From NCBI RefSeq assembly GCF_009017415.1, contig NC_092409.1, forward strand, positions 4,526,001 through 4,590,000: a stretch of DNA of 64,000 bases. The letters are read 5' to 3'. This DNA is from Aspergillus flavus (taxonomy: Eukaryota; Ascomycota; Eurotiomycetes; Eurotiales; Aspergillaceae). This document shows positions 14,101 to 26,300 of this stretch, piece by piece (the stretch's first letter is position 1; each line of letters begins with the position of its first letter). A program made the translations under genes and the position numbers. A model generated the notes under the pieces. It saw only the letters and a list, made by a program, of their open reading frames with translations, was not told the origin of the DNA and did no database searches.

Positions 14101-15128
14101 CTTTTATCAAGCTAGCAGACATCCTCACGAATCTGCCAGAGAAAACGTGTGGTGAGGGAAAGAAAGCAGAAAGCGCCTCAGTAGATGAGAATCATTTCCG
14201 GGCGCAGCGGGGTACATACAGCACAGTAGCTCTGCACTCTCGCGGGCGCATCCATGGAGGGGCAAAAACAAAAGTACTCTCTACCGGGACACGACAGCGT
14301 GTTGGCGGGGTTCAAACAAAGGTAAAAAGAAAGTAAAAAAAAAAAAGAATGAATGAAATGAAAGAAAAGAAAGCAGAAATATATATACTCTCTAACTAAA
14401 TATTTTTTTTGCCCCCCAAAAGAATGGCCGATTAATCCATCCAAGAAAAATGTCAAAACAAATCCCAAAAATCCCAAATCCCGGGCTTCGCGGTGGAAAG
14501 ATGGGCGGTGCGTTGGTTACGCATTGCAAACAAAAATCAGTTGGCGACCTTGGGAATGGACATGGAACACCGTAGGCACAGCACTAGTGGGTTTCAAGTA
14601 TTCTTGGTGTGCGACCTCAGGGGAGGGGCAAACGAAGAAGCCTTGAGAGTAGGCGCCCGGCACCCGGGTGAGCATGTGTAGGCCTTGGGGGTGGTGAAGA
14701 GATTTGGGGCCGGGACAGGCTGCAGTGCAACCGAGAGTTGGCCGGCGCTTACAGGAGAGGACGGGACTCAGCTGAGCTCCCCGGTAGCCGCAGAATCCTA
14801 ACGGGAGCTTCTGAAGACTACCAGCAAGACTGAGGTCAACAAGGCCTGAAGCACACTAGTGAACTCCCCGTGCCCACTGTCCTAGGGCCCCTAAGCCTAA
14901 AACAGCGACGCAACAGCACTTCAGGCTTTCAGCGCCCTTCAGCGCCCACTATTTAGTAGGGTCTAATCCCCCCTCTACCGCGACCCCGCTAGCGAAAATT
15001 TCTTTTTCCCTTTTTCCTCTTGTCTGAAACCCATTATTCCTCTCTTCTCTCTCTCTCCGTTCCCTTCTCCCCAGAAACAAAAATTATCCGAGTCTCTTTC
15101 TCAGTGGTGTTTCACTAGCCCTGGAATC
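11117..15128. other. Gene-free stretch leading to the HMG-box gene promoter
   Basis: About 4 kb with no recognisable coding sequence, RNA gene or transposon. Short open frames (for example 12772-13164 on the minus strand) have no family features. Three TACTCCGTA/TACGGAGTA 9-mers lie at 11155, 12003 and 12544. Small homopolymers occur near 13791 (C) and 14335 (A). From about 14990 to 15128 the plus strand becomes strongly pyrimidine-rich (a CTCTCTCTCTC run near 15043), as is common just upstream of highly expressed Aspergillus genes, and is the likely core promoter and leader of the HMG-box gene. Confidence 0.5.
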
Positions 15129-16568
15129 ATGTCGCGCAAAGACGACACTGTCACCGTCAACGTTGACGATTTCACTAGAACCCGCGATAGCGTAAGTCGC
15201 CCCTTGTTTACTGTCCGCCGGTCGCGCCGGACTGGGTGTCCGGCGCAACGCTCAGGTCTTCTCCCTGCTCATCACGCGTCCTACATAACCACGCCCGCTT
15301 TGTGGCTTACTACTATTTCCCCCTTTGGAATGCCCCCCTTTGCAACTTACATCTCATGTTTGTAAATTACTATCGACCCAATCTGGGGTAGCTTCACGTC
15401 GGATCGAATCCTGACCTTGCTCGTAACTTTATCGCGTGTTTGCTCCCTTTGTTCTTGTTTACCTTGACCGGGGTTATTTCTCCACACACCTTCAACAATG
15501 GCTAAACGCGCCTCGATCCCTGATCGGGGCCAGCCATCCTTGGACCTCATTACATCTATTGCCCGTGCTACTCATTCCGTCAATGCGGCCACCTCCGGCA
15601 TCCGCGCGGTCACTTCTTTCGCGCCTAGTCAAGCTCAACTAACGTACGCGCAGGTGATCGTCAGTCTCGCGCAACTCCAGGCGGCTGTCTCCAAGCTGTC
15701 GGAGGCTTATATCAACCATGCGAACACCGTACTAAACCGCGGCCCGACGGTCGACATCGGGAACATCGCCAGCATCACCAACTCGCTTTATGAAAGTGGC
15801 TTGCTGGGCGCCCTCGGCGGTGGTGCTCGTGCTACTAGCCCCGGCGCAAAGTCCGAGGTGGGCGAGAAGAAGAAGCGCAAGCGCGCTCCCCCGGACCCCA
15901 ATGCGCCCAAGCGCGCCTTGACTCCTTTCTTCCTTTACATGCAGCACAACCGCACCAAGATCAGCGAGGAAATGGGTCCCAGTGCCAAGCCCAAGGATGT
16001 CTCTGACGAGGGCACCCGTCGCTGGGCCGAGATGCCCGAGGAGGAGAAGGAGGTGAGTGTTCATTTGCGCCGGCTCCCAACTCGTCGCATCGTCATGACT
16101 AACCAGCGCGGTACATAGCACTGGAAGAAAATGTATGCGGACAACCTCGCAGTCTACAAGGAGAAGATGGCGGCCTACAAGGCTGGTCTTCCTTACACTG
16201 ATGACGCGAAGGCTGCCAACCAGCTGCAACAGGAGGCGGACCGTGCGGAAACCACCCCTGCTGAAGAGTCCGAGGAGGAGGAGGAAGAGGAAGAGGAGGA
16301 AGAGGAGGAGGAGCCCGAACCAGTCCGGGAGCCTACCCCTCCACGCGCTGGCAAGCGTCGCCGCAGCGAGGCTGCTAAGGCTGCCAAAGATGTAGCCTCT
16401 CCTGCGGATACCAAGAAGGCATCACCCGAGAAGAAGAGGACGCGCACTCCCGCTTCGAGGGAAAAGAAGGTGCAAGAGGAGACCCCCGCCTCGACTCGTA
16501 AGTCGGCTGCGACAGAGAACAAGCGTGGCAAGAAGAAGCGCAAGAGCGAGGCTGCTGCTGAAGAGTAA
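15129..16568 (+). CDS. HMG-box chromatin protein with acidic tract
   Basis: Single-HMG-box DNA-bending protein of about 303 residues. Exons: 15129-15191, 15654-16052 and 16119-16568. Exon 1 encodes MSRKDDTVTVNVDDFTRTRDS and joins in phase to VIVSLAQLQAAVSKLSEAY, the N-terminal helical region usual in these Aspergillus proteins. The HMG box spans about residues 102-175 (PDPNAPKRALTPFFLYM, then RRWAEMPEEEKE joined across intron 2 to HWKKMYADNLAVYKEKM). It is followed by an almost pure glutamate tract and a Lys/Arg-rich tail (GKRRRSEAAKAAK, KRGKKKRKSEAAAEE), probably nuclear localisation and histone/DNA contacts. Intron 1 is unusually long (462 nt); its last part is open in the same frame and carries an ATG at 15498, so an alternative start is possible. 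A general chromatin or transcription role is inferred. Confidence 0.88.
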
Positions 16569-17144
16569 AGATGATACTACGAGCGTATCTTTGGACATTG
16601 TCGTGGTGGATGGCCATGCGGGTTGTATAGGCATTCGGCGCATCTCTGTTTCTTCTCCTTTTTTTTTGGGAAGTGAACCGTACTCAGTGGTCCCTGTAAC
16701 ATGAAGTGCTATTTGCAGCCGGATTACTGTTAGGTGCTCTGGGGTAGGGCGGTTTGGAGTCTGATTCCTTTACTTTTTTTATTATCTATTATTTTCAGGA
16801 GCTTCGGTTTTGCTTTTAGGTCTAGCTTTACTCCAAGGGAAAATGGATCTTTCCGATTAGCGAAAGTTGAAATGGAAGCACTTTGAATAGCAGTTAATTT
16901 GCGGAGTATTTGAAAAAAGGTATTACGTGTATTGCAAAAACCTCTTTCTCTTCACTGTCACTCTTTTACTTCAACTTAATCACTGCAGAGTGGAAGCGAT
17001 ACCGGAAACGGTGATTCCTAATATACCCGATGGGTAATTTTGCAAGCCACGCGAGAACTGCATGCTTCGGCAGTACCCCAGACGTGCAGGGATGAGGTTG
17101 CAGTAGGGTGAGTCTGGGGCGGCTTTCCATGGAATGGCTCGTGG

Positions 17145-17150
17145 TTATCG
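17145..17150 (-). promoter_or_regulatory. Candidate AreA GATA site upstream of urease
   Basis: TTATCG on the plus strand, CGATAA on the minus strand, fits HGATAR, the core recognised by the nitrogen regulator AreA. It lies about 540 bp before the urease ATG. Urease is a nitrogen-scavenging enzyme, so AreA control would make sense, but a six-base match is weak evidence on its own. Confidence 0.3.
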
Positions 17151-17278
17151 ATCGGACGGTTAGCCGGCACGGTTCGTGCAGGATTTCTATCGTTTCCAGA
17201 AATCCAAAAAAAGCTGTTAGTCAAATTGATGAACGAATGGACAATTGGGCACGGCCAACCATAGGCCGAAGGTAACCC

Positions 17279-17284
17279 TTATCA
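17279..17284 (-). promoter_or_regulatory. Candidate AreA GATA site upstream of urease
   Basis: TTATCA on the plus strand (TGATAA on the minus strand) fits HGATAR. It lies about 400 bp before the urease ATG and about 130 bp from the first site; AreA-dependent promoters often carry such sites in pairs. Functional use is inferred. Confidence 0.3.
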
Positions 17285-17687
17285 GCAATGCCGGCAGCGT
17301 ATCTCGGCGAAACCCCACATCAACATCCGGCCTCTGGCTTTTGGGCTTCATTTATAAAGACCGCCCCGGAATCCCTTCGTGCATGTCGCCTTCCGGTCTC
17401 CCTTGCCCCAGAAAAGGTCATCGCCGTGCGATATCACCTCCCCCAAGAGATTTGTGACATCAGACTGGCCATTGGTCGCGTGTATACACCTCTCGCCCCC
17501 CCCGGTCGCATCGGATCCAGTCGTTTTTCTTTCTTTTTATTAATTCTTTCTCTCGTGTCATCCACTCCCTGTTCACTGATTGGCCCGTCAACTCCCGATC
17601 GCCTGCTGCTGGATTTTTTACAGCGTCGGTGATTCGCAGGCCAAGAGACATCCATTGAGCTCCGCTTTTAAACTACTGTCAGCGAAG

Positions 17688-20556
17688 ATGCACCTCATCC
17701 CTAAGGAGGTACGTTCTAGACAGGGATCCGTTGGGGAGATCGAGATCTATATATATATATAAACTATTCGATCTAGATATTTACCTCGTTTCCCCGCTCT
17801 GAATGCTGACATTGGTGCGCTTGTGTAGCTCGATAAACTCGCGATCTCGCAATTGGGCTTCTTGGCCCAACGGCGTCTTGCACGTGGTGTGCGACTGAAT
17901 CATGCAGAAGCAGTGGTATGTTATTGGCCATTGTCAATTGTGTATCCCATCGAAGTGGACCGGCACTGACATCCCTTGTTTAGGCTTTGATATCCTCGAA
18001 TCTCCAGGAACTCATCCGCGATGGCCTCTACTCCGTCGCGGACTTGATGTCCATCGGCAAGACCATGCTTGGTCGTCGTCATGTCTTACCGTCCGTTGTG
18101 TCCACCCTTGTAGAATTACAGGTCGAAGGCACGTTCCCGACCGGCACATACCTCGTAACGGTCCACCACCCCATCAGTAGCGACGAAGGAGACTTGGAGA
18201 AGGCTCTATACGGGAGTTTCCTTCCGATCCCCCCGGCGGACGCGTTCCCTGATCCGGATCCAAACGACTTTGAGCCCGAGAAGATGCCCGGTGCGATCAT
18301 CCCCGTGAAGAACGAGCGCATTACCTTGAATGAGGGACGACGAAGAATCAGGCTCAAGGTGATGAGTAAGGGCGATCGGCCAATTCAGGTGAGTGCCGTT
18401 TCGGTCCCTTTGGACTATACGATACTTATATGATGAATTTGTAGGTTGGGTCCCACTATCACTTCATTGAAGTCAACCCGCAATTGCATTTTGATCGTCT
18501 TCGCGCGTATGGTTATCGCCTGGATATTCCTGCGGGAACATCGGTACGATTCGAACCTGGAGACACCAAGACTGTGACGCTTGTGGAAATTGCCGGCCAT
18601 CAGGTTATCAAGGGTGGTAACTTCATTGCCTCGGGCAAGGTCGATTTGAGCAGAGTGGACGAGATCATGCTGCGTCTGCAAGCTGACGGTTTCGCTCACA
18701 TTGCTGAGCCCACTGCGGATGCCGCCCTCGTTACCCCGTTTACGATGGACCGAGAAGCCTACGCTCGGATGTTCGGGCCCACCACTGGTGATCTGGTTCG
18801 CCTGGGATTGACAAACCTGTGGGTCAGGGTTGAAAAGGATTACACGTCTTACGGTGATGAGTGCAGTTTTGGCGGAGGCAAGACTATTCGAGATGGAATG
18901 GGCCAGTCGTCGGAGAAGTCCCACCAACACTGTCTGGATACGGTTATCACGAATGCGCTTATTATCGACTGGAGCGGTATTTATAAGGCCGATATTGGAA
19001 TCAAGAACGGTATCATCGTCGGCATTGGCAAGGCTGGAAATCCCGATATTATGGACGGCGTGCATCCGGACATGGTCGTCGGCTCCTCGACGGACGTGGT
19101 CGCCGGTGAGAACAAGATCATCACTGCTGGAGGGTTCGATACCCATATCCATTTCATCTGTCCTCAGCAGGTGGATGAAGCGTTGGCTTCTGGAATCACT
19201 ACATTCTTGGGTGGAGGAACTGGCCCTTCGACAGGTTCGAACGCGACTACTTGCACCCCGGGACCTACCCATATGCGCCAGATGATCCAGGCTTGCGATC
19301 ACCTCCCCATCAACGTGGGTATCACCGGTAAAGGAAACGACTGTGGTGGAATCAGCACTGAGGAACAAATCGTGGCCGGAGCAGCGGGACTGAAGCTCCA
19401 TGAAGACTGGGGCTCCACTCCTGCGGCCATTGACACCTGCCTGGATATGTGCGACAAGTACGACGTGCAATGCATGATTCACACCGATACTCTGAACGAG
19501 TCTGGTTTCGTGGAACAAACGATCGAAGCCTTCAAGAACCGCACAATTCACACCTATCACACGGAAGGAGCCGGTGGTGGCCATGCTCCCGATATCATCT
19601 CCGTCGTTGAGCACCCGAACGTACTTCCCAGTAGCACCAACCCCACCCGTCCGTTCACGATGAACACTCTAGATGAACATCTTGACATGTTGATGGTGTG
19701 CCATCACTTGTCCAAGAACATTGCCGAGGACGTTGCGTTTGCCGAGAGTCGTATCCGTGCCGAGACCATCGCCGCCGAAGATGTTCTCCATGATCTTGGC
19801 GCCATCAGTATGATGTCCTCGGATTCGCAGGCTATGGGCCGCTGTGGTGAAGTGATCCTGCGGACATGGAACACAGCGCATAAGAACAAGGAGCAGCGCG
19901 GCCCGCTGAAGGAGGACGAAGGCACAGGCGCAGACAACTTCCGAGTCAAGAGGTACATTAGCAAGTACACCATCAACCCAGCCATCGCCCAGGGCATGTC
20001 CCACATGATTGGTAGCGTGGAGGTCGGCAAGATTGCCGATTTGGTTTTCTGGCACCCCAGCTCTTTCGGTACCAAGCCTACCCAAATCATGAAGAGCGGA
20101 ATGATTACCGCTGCACAGATGGTATGCGTCAATTACTTTCCCTAGTAGAAAACAAGACACTAATTTACTCTTCAGGGTGATCCAAACGGCTCCATTCCCA
20201 CCATCGAGCCGGTCATCATGCGTCCCATGTTCGGAGTAAGTCCCCTTCACTCTGTCCTATCACCCCCAGGAATCCCTTCTAACATGATATCCCAGGCCTA
20301 CGTCCCCAGCACCTCAATCATGTTCGTCTCCCAAGCCTCCATCGACGCCGGCACCGTCCAATCCTACGGAATCAAGAAGCGCATTGAAGCCGTCAAGAAC
20401 TGCCGCAACATCGGCAAAGCCGACATGAAGTACAACGACACCATGCCAAAGATGCACGTCGACGCGGAAAGCTACGCCGTCGAAGCCGACGGTGTCCTTT
20501 GCGACGCCCAACCCGCAGTAAGCCTGCCGCTTACGCAAGATTTCTTCGTTTACTAG
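17688..20556 (+). CDS. ureB: Urease (single-chain, nickel)
   Basis: Urease hydrolyses urea to ammonia and carbamate in the cytosol. Six exons: 17688-17708, 17829-17915, 17984-18388, 18445-20121, 20176-20235 and 20296-20556, giving 836 residues, the usual length of fungal and plant ureases (gamma, beta and alpha parts fused). The gamma part starts [27 protein letters not shown]; the beta part includes [12 protein letters not shown]. In the alpha part all nickel ligands are visible: His405 and His407 (FDTHIHF), Lys488 (GLKLHEDWG, the carbamylated lysine), His517, His543 ([15 protein letters not shown]) and the Asp of [10 protein letters not shown]. The flap Cys-His is in MVCHHLSK. Numbering is offset by two from jack bean urease throughout, which supports the exon joins. 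The enzyme needs separate accessory proteins that are not in this window. Two GATA sites upstream suggest nitrogen control. Confidence 0.97.
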
Positions 20557-20870
20557 ATGATGATATAACCTCTCTCTCTCGTTTTTACTTTGTATTTCCG
20601 TTTCTGGTTGTGTTGAGATACCTAACCTGTATGCGTGCGCGTGTTTTGGCACATTTCCTTTCTTAACTTTCTCTTTGTATAGATTAGGGTATAGGTTGGT
20701 TTCTTTTGCATTTGGGGAAATGTGCTTTTTACATTGGCATGTGTTATGAATGTGTGTAATGATATCCATTTTATTCTATTTTTATGATTAATAACTTGGT
20801 GTTTGTGTTTTTATAATTATATTTTTTTATTACAGTATACAGGACAATTGTAAACTCAACGGGGTCAGAA
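20557..20870. other. Convergent intergenic spacer
   Basis: A 314-bp T-rich spacer between the stops of the convergent urease and Artemis-like genes. It must hold the 3' ends of both transcripts. Nothing else was recognised. Confidence 0.6.
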
Positions 20871-23672
20871 TCACAGCTCAATCTCCTCTTCTGTGTGATT
20901 ATCCCCCGCCGAAACAAGCCCCATCGACGCCCAGGCCTCGTAACTATCCGCTTTAGCAGCTAGATACGCGGCTCTCCGTACTCGAGACGAACTGCTACTT
21001 CTCTTTAGGGTATTGGCCACCTGGGCATCTGTTGATGAAGAGGCCGCTGCCTGAGCCTCTGGTTGTTCCCGGGCTTCGATATGCTCATAATATGCACCAT
21101 CGAAGCTCATATCACTGGCTGGCTCCAACGGCTGTTCTTGGGATGCAAAGGCGGAAGACGAGATGGAGTGTGACTGACTGAAGTGGCTTTCTGGCTCTGG
21201 ATCTGGTTCTTCTATGTTGTTGTCTGTGATATCGACGTTATCGTTGAGTTGCCCAACGATGTGATGCGATGTCTCTTCTTCTGTGGTGGTCTTTCCCTGG
21301 TACTCGTGGTCCTTGTCTTCTTCGGTAGACCATGAAGAGGGGAGAGAGCCAAGGTGGAATGGAGTTTCGTCGGATCGTGCGTTGTTCAAGAAGTGCCATG
21401 CTTGGCGGATCTCCTTCCGCCTGGCTTTTTCTGCTGCTCGGGCTGATTCTGGGGTAGGGAGTGGCGAGTTTAGTGCTTGGTTGTTGTCTTGGATAGTCTC
21501 TAAGGATGAAGGCATGGGAATGCGATCTGAGGATGAATGTGATGATGAGGGTATTATTGCCTTTGCAAAGTGAGCTTTGTGGAGTCTTGGTTGCGGCTCT
21601 GGATGCTCTTGTGAATTTGTTGGGTCTCGTTGGGGATTGGGGTGATCTGGCGCTCTTCTATCTGGACTTGTATCGTCGCCGGGGTTGCTGGTGGCAAAAT
21701 TCATTGTGGTTCTGGGTATGCTGTCCAGTGTACTGGACAGCTGGCTTGGTTGCGATGCGGGCTCTTCGTAGCGAGCTCGCTTCCTTGAGCGAAGGTCTTC
21801 GTCGTTTTCCAGCATGTCGCGCATGTGGTGGTCGTGAGTGAATTCTGTTCCTGAGCACAGATGGCCGAAGAGACTTTGCATGGAGACGTCCTCGTCCCAT
21901 GTTAGAGGGTCCACTGTACAAGGGTATACGTCTTTTGGTTTGAATGCGGAAACCAGCTCACATAGCTCTGCATAGGACGAATGGCGCGAATATGGAAAGT
22001 GCTGCTGAATGTTAATGCATATTTGACTTAGTTTATGCAACCCCACTCACGATAACTCTTGGAAGTCGACTTCCTGACTTATAATGTCGTCCTGTTGATC
22101 CTTGATTGTTATCGGACCGATCCTTGTCGTGGAAACGGCCCCGGCTGAGGATGTTCACTAGGTTTTCTAGGGTAATGTCATGAACGTCTTTCATCCCATA
22201 GCTATCAAGCTGGAGTGCTTTGCTTTTGGACTTGAATGCCTTGAAGAGCGCTTCTCGCGTCTCCGAGAGTGTTTGAGAATCGTGAATCCTCTCGAGACAA
22301 AGTTTCTCTAGTTGCTCTAGTGCCAGCTCGTTTGGGATTTCGAGCTCGTGAATCTGATACAAGTCACCACCTCCGCCTCCAGCTCCAACTTCGGGTATTT
22401 CCGAGCCGTCATTCGTTCGACTAACGATCGGGATTATATAAACCGGGTTCTTCGATGAAATCGCCGAGCATTGTACGCCTGGCTCACAGCTATGGATGCG
22501 GCATCCTTCGTCTTCGCTCAGACAGCCAGGAACAAATCTATTCCCGAGCTCGAAGCCACAAAGAGCAGATGCTTCGCCGCTCCTCCCCTGTTGAGCGGAA
22601 ACGAGCGACCTATACAGACCTATTTGGTACCGATCCACATGGATCTGTTTCGTTAGCATAGAATCACAGTAATGGGGATGTAACGTATGTATACTTTTGA
22701 GTTGAGAGCAGCAGAAAGAGCCATCCAGACTTCCTCATATCCGAAAGTCCATGCTCGGAAGTAGAATGTAGTGTCCTCTGAGTAGGATGCCACTTTCTGC
22801 AGAAGTTCTGCCAATCCGTTTGCCTTGGATGGGAATGTACGGTATATAGACGAGTGACGGGCAAATGTACTATCGAGATAGATCTTATCCAATCGCCTAC
22901 CACCTAGAGTGTAGGGAATGAGGACTGGATGTCGGATAAGGCTGTCGACCCACCAAGACTCCGCTGTTATTTGTCAGAGTTATGGATCATCAAGTGAAGT
23001 GCTTTGTGAGGATACATACCACGAATGTCACCGGTGTAGAGAATGGATTTTCCACTACCTTCGATGAGAAACATCACCGCGCCCGTACAGTGATTGGCGT
23101 CTAGCAGGGTAACTCTGATGGATAGCCGAGGGGTGAGTTCGATCTCCGTCGGCGTGTTTAGAGGGATCGGCCGCTATGTGGTATTAATAGGAACCAGAGT
23201 ATATCATGGGGAGAGAAGTCACCAAAAGTTTGGATAGATGTTTGTAATGCAACCTCCGGGATTCAAGGATGCCTCTACTGAAATTCATGCGGTGAGGATA
23301 TTTTTCGATGTGCAAGAGCAGCTATGAATGAATTTAGTACCCCATATGCTCGGGGCAGGGGTAGGGGTGAATTGATGGATCAATACCTCTTTAGTTGCTG
23401 CCGAACAGTAGATGAATGGAGCTCGGAAGGACTCCAAGCCCTGGAGATGATCACTATGGACATGGCTAAGGAAGCCGGCTAGTGGAGGAGGCCTCTCTGG
23501 GTTTTTGCGAAAGTAATCGACTTTTGTCCTTTAGTGGCTACGGCCTTTTACAATGTGCGGTAGTGTTGCTCACTCTGGATATAAGGGAATTCTATCCGGT
23601 TATTAGATTTTATGAATCTGAAGTAATGGACCATCCACACGTACCTTGGACGATCCCGTCAAAAGTCGACAT
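20871..23672 (-). CDS. Artemis/SNM1-type DNA repair nuclease (metallo-beta-lactamase, beta-CASP)
   Basis: Nuclease of the SNM1/Pso2/Artemis family, which trims DNA ends in double-strand-break or crosslink repair. Eight exons on the minus strand: 23672-23645, 23591-23574, 23520-23387, 23321-23223, 23173-23020, 22963-22695, 22644-22051 and 22004-20871, giving about 809 residues. Joins are phase-consistent and rebuild family motifs: [33 protein letters not shown] (HxHxDH zinc motif, His35 to His40); [36 protein letters not shown] (His121); LYTGDIR|AESWWV (Asp142); [11 protein letters not shown]; and the DRMBL-type [19 protein letters not shown] with [10 protein letters not shown]. The remaining third is Ser/Pro/Glu-rich and probably disordered, as in Artemis. 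The first two exons are only 28 and 18 nt. Catalytic residues look complete. Artemis-like fits better than Pso2 because no N-terminal zinc finger is seen. Confidence 0.92.
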
Positions 23673-25421
23673 GGGGATATAGCACAACTGAATGAGTATC
23701 TAAGGTCATTATACTTCGGAGTGGACCGTTAAAGCAGTACGTAGTTCGTGAAAACCATGCGATAAGAAACAGATGATGATAAGGCAGCCTGTTATCCTGA
23801 GGTGTCGAAGGCGGAGTGGGATTGGTACGTATAACAAGTGCCGGTTATACCCCCAACTCCCCCAATGGAGGAACGGATTTCGTAGACCGATTCTTGGGGA
23901 AATCTTACCGCTCCTTCATGCTTCCTAGTGATCCAATAAGAGAGAAGAAACCATGATGATTTGCTAAGTTCTCTTCTGCTTCTTTTCCTAATGGGTCATT
24001 TTCGTTCATCTCCGCTAATCGAAGCGGTGACTTAGTAATGACAACAATTTTCTCCGACAGTTTTGAAATGCAACAAACAGTATTCCATGTCTAGACCTTC
24101 TATCAATAGCCCTTTCGCCTCTTCACCCCGTTAGGACTCCTCCAGTCGAGTACCTACATGGGCCCCTGCCTGAGACCTAGACCACCCGAGTCGGATCGTC
24201 GACCAAGTGGCCTTGCAGGCGACCAGCGCGAGGCGAGAGTGGATGAGAGACCCGCTCGCCAACGCAGTCTTGCTCAGGGCGTTTTTGGATGGAGAAGCAT
24301 TATTCTGTTGTCCCCGAATTAAAGTTGGCTAACTCACTCACAGTCACTAGTCAAGAATACTCCACGCAGTTGTTCCTTATGCGCTGTTCCATGCATGCAT
24401 GACGGTGTTGTCAGCAGACATCATGATTGTTCATTTTCAGATGAAAATTCTCATATATAATAGACATCTCGCTCCATTTTTGGTTTCTTTTTCTTCTAAT
24501 TTGTCTCCCACCGTTTCAACTACTACTATAGTAATTCATAATTTCCAATCACTCGTCTGCCGGCTGCATTGATTGACATCCTCCTCTTCTTAGTACCGTC
24601 ATGGGCATTTCTGTCTTCTAGTTTCAGGAGACGGAATTTTTTTTTAGCTTTGGGTCGCCACTTGTGCCTGAGGCCAAAGCTCTCTCGGAGAAGTTTCACC
24701 TTATCCTGTCCCAGGGGCTAGGAAGGTCCTTTTCATTTGTGAAAGAGAAAATAATAGAACAATAAAAAGAAAAACAAAAGAAAAAGGAAGGGAAAGCAAA
24801 GTCGGCTACCGACATACAACTCTTCCTCCAAGGCATTCATCACCCGACTCTGTTTCTTCCCATTGCCATCACCCAATCTATGGGCAAAGAAGTGAACTAT
24901 TGACACATCACCCACCACTACTGCACGGTTGTATGCGTTGGACGTCCGCCCATTGATCTCTCCGCTTGCTCATTGGAAGATCCCGTATTTGTTGTTTCTG
25001 GTTGAGGTACTCCTGACGACGCGAATCAGCCAGCTGAAACTCTAGTGAGATCTGCTATTCTAGATCGCTATTTGTCCGTCATTTTCCTACTATTGAATTG
25101 GCGATCCCCATCTCGCTCCCTTCCGCAAACAGGGCAGTTGGAATCTGGAATTTGCTATTTCACTTGCCCTTCCCGTTTCTATTCCTTTTCTCCTAAATAT
25201 AGCAGGCGGTTCTAATCCCTGTCAACTAGGACTTTTTCTCTTTTTTCCTTCTTTATCTCTTTGTGGAAATTACCAACCCTTGAAGCCGTGTCTCTCAGCG
25301 GATCCCCTATCTTTTTACCCCAGCTTTGACTTCTAACGGATATTTGAGACGGTTCAATCACCAACTACTTCTGTCGCATACACTCCGTACGCAACATCGT
25401 ACACTTTGACATCCCTTCACC
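23673..25421. other. Divergent intergenic region
   Basis: About 1.75 kb between the divergently transcribed Artemis-like gene and the 292-aa ORF, so both promoters lie here. Pyrimidine-rich tracts occur around 24480-24520 and 25190-25260, and the leader just before 25422 is rich in short C/T runs. The open frame at 24733-24918 (minus strand) is a low-complexity artefact. No RNA gene or repeat was recognised. Confidence 0.5.
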
Positions 25422-26300
25422 ATGCACAAACCTTCCCTAGCTCAGATTGTGCACAATGCAACCTTTCCGCGCCCGCGCACGAGCGATCCAGCGACATTCT
25501 CAGCTCATATCACCCGTAACCTCGTTCCCGAAGTTCGGATCGAAACCTCGACTTTCTATGGATCGCTGGACACCGTTGAAGCTCAATATCCTGGTCTTGA
25601 TTATTTCTATGGTCCGCATCGCATGAGGCTGAGTCGGTTTCCTTGGCATCGTCGGCTTTTTAGAGTCTTCGACGAGCTCGGTTTAACGGAGGCCGAGATA
25701 TCCTCGCTGTGTCGCTGGGAAGGTACCAAGTCGGCACGTGAGCGGTATGAGAAGGAAGAGGGCGTCAAGGTACAAGATACAACGGCCAATGGTGTCCGAC
25801 CCGCGTCGCCATCCCCGCTACCTTCGGTTGAGGTTCACTTCGAAGATGGCCCAGAGCGGGTGAGAGAACCAGAGGTCAAGGTTGAAGCACGCGAGCACTT
25901 CGTTCCCGTGACTGACACCATTGATGACCGTGGTGTCGACTGTGATGTACCTCAGAAGGTTGAAGAAGAGTCAAGCGACGAGGAAATGGAAAGCTGTGGC
26001 GTGGAACTGAATCATCGTCTTCTTGCAGCAAGTGCCGCCCGCGAACGAGGCGCCAATGTTCCGCTGGACGAGGACTGGGAGCAATGGTTGAAGGAGGCTG
26101 GCGAGCGAGGAAGTTACGTCGACATAATCAATGCGATCCGAAGAGGCCAACCGTTGGATTTCTTGTATGACATGCCGTACCTTAGTAGTAGGACAGGCGC
26201 TAGACGATCCGTGTCGCTCTCGGAACGTACGTCCACCTTGCTCGCGGCGAGCACTTCTATTCGACGCCCTCCTCATTCTCCGTCAGGAACAGCACGATAA
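25422..26300 (+). CDS. Conserved-looking protein of unknown function, 292 aa
   Basis: Uninterrupted ORF of 292 residues with ordinary fungal codon use. I do not recognise a named domain. The N-terminal half has an aromatic and basic stretch, FYGPHRMRLSRFPWHRRLF, followed by RVFDELGLTEAEISSLCRWEGTK, which looks like a small helical module. The middle (residues about 120-190) is acidic and probably disordered. A second ordered piece, VPLDEDWEQWLKEAGERG then DIINAIRRGQPLD, lies near residue 220-250, and the tail is Ser/Thr/Arg-rich. No signal peptide or membrane segment. It diverges from the Artemis-like gene. Coding status is likely from length, composition and the pyrimidine-rich leader; function is unknown. 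Confidence 0.75.
   Translation: MHKPSLAQIVHNATFPRPRTSDPATFSAHITRNLVPEVRIETSTFYGSLDTVEAQYPGLDYFYGPHRMRLSRFPWHRRLFRVFDELGLTEAEISSLCRWEGTKSARERYEKEEGVKVQDTTANGVRPASPSPLPSVEVHFEDGPERVREPEVKVEAREHFVPVTDTIDDRGVDCDVPQKVEEESSDEEMESCGVELNHRLLAASAARERGANVPLDEDWEQWLKEAGERGSYVDIINAIRRGQPLDFLYDMPYLSSRTGARRSVSLSERTSTLLAASTSIRRPPHSPSGTAR

Larger units (their letters stand above)
16569..17687. other. Intergenic: HMG 3' side and urease promoter
   Basis: About 1.1 kb between the HMG-box gene and urease, both on the plus strand. The first part is T-rich 3' flank. The second part is the urease promoter and contains two HGATAR-type GATA sites (17145-17150 and 17279-17284) and a T/C-rich tract at 17520-17560 shortly before the start codon. 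No gene was found. Confidence 0.55.

Noticed and set aside
18415..19614. Minus-strand 399-codon open frame opposite urease
   Set aside because: It lies antisense to urease exon 4, which has every active-site residue; the translation has no family features.
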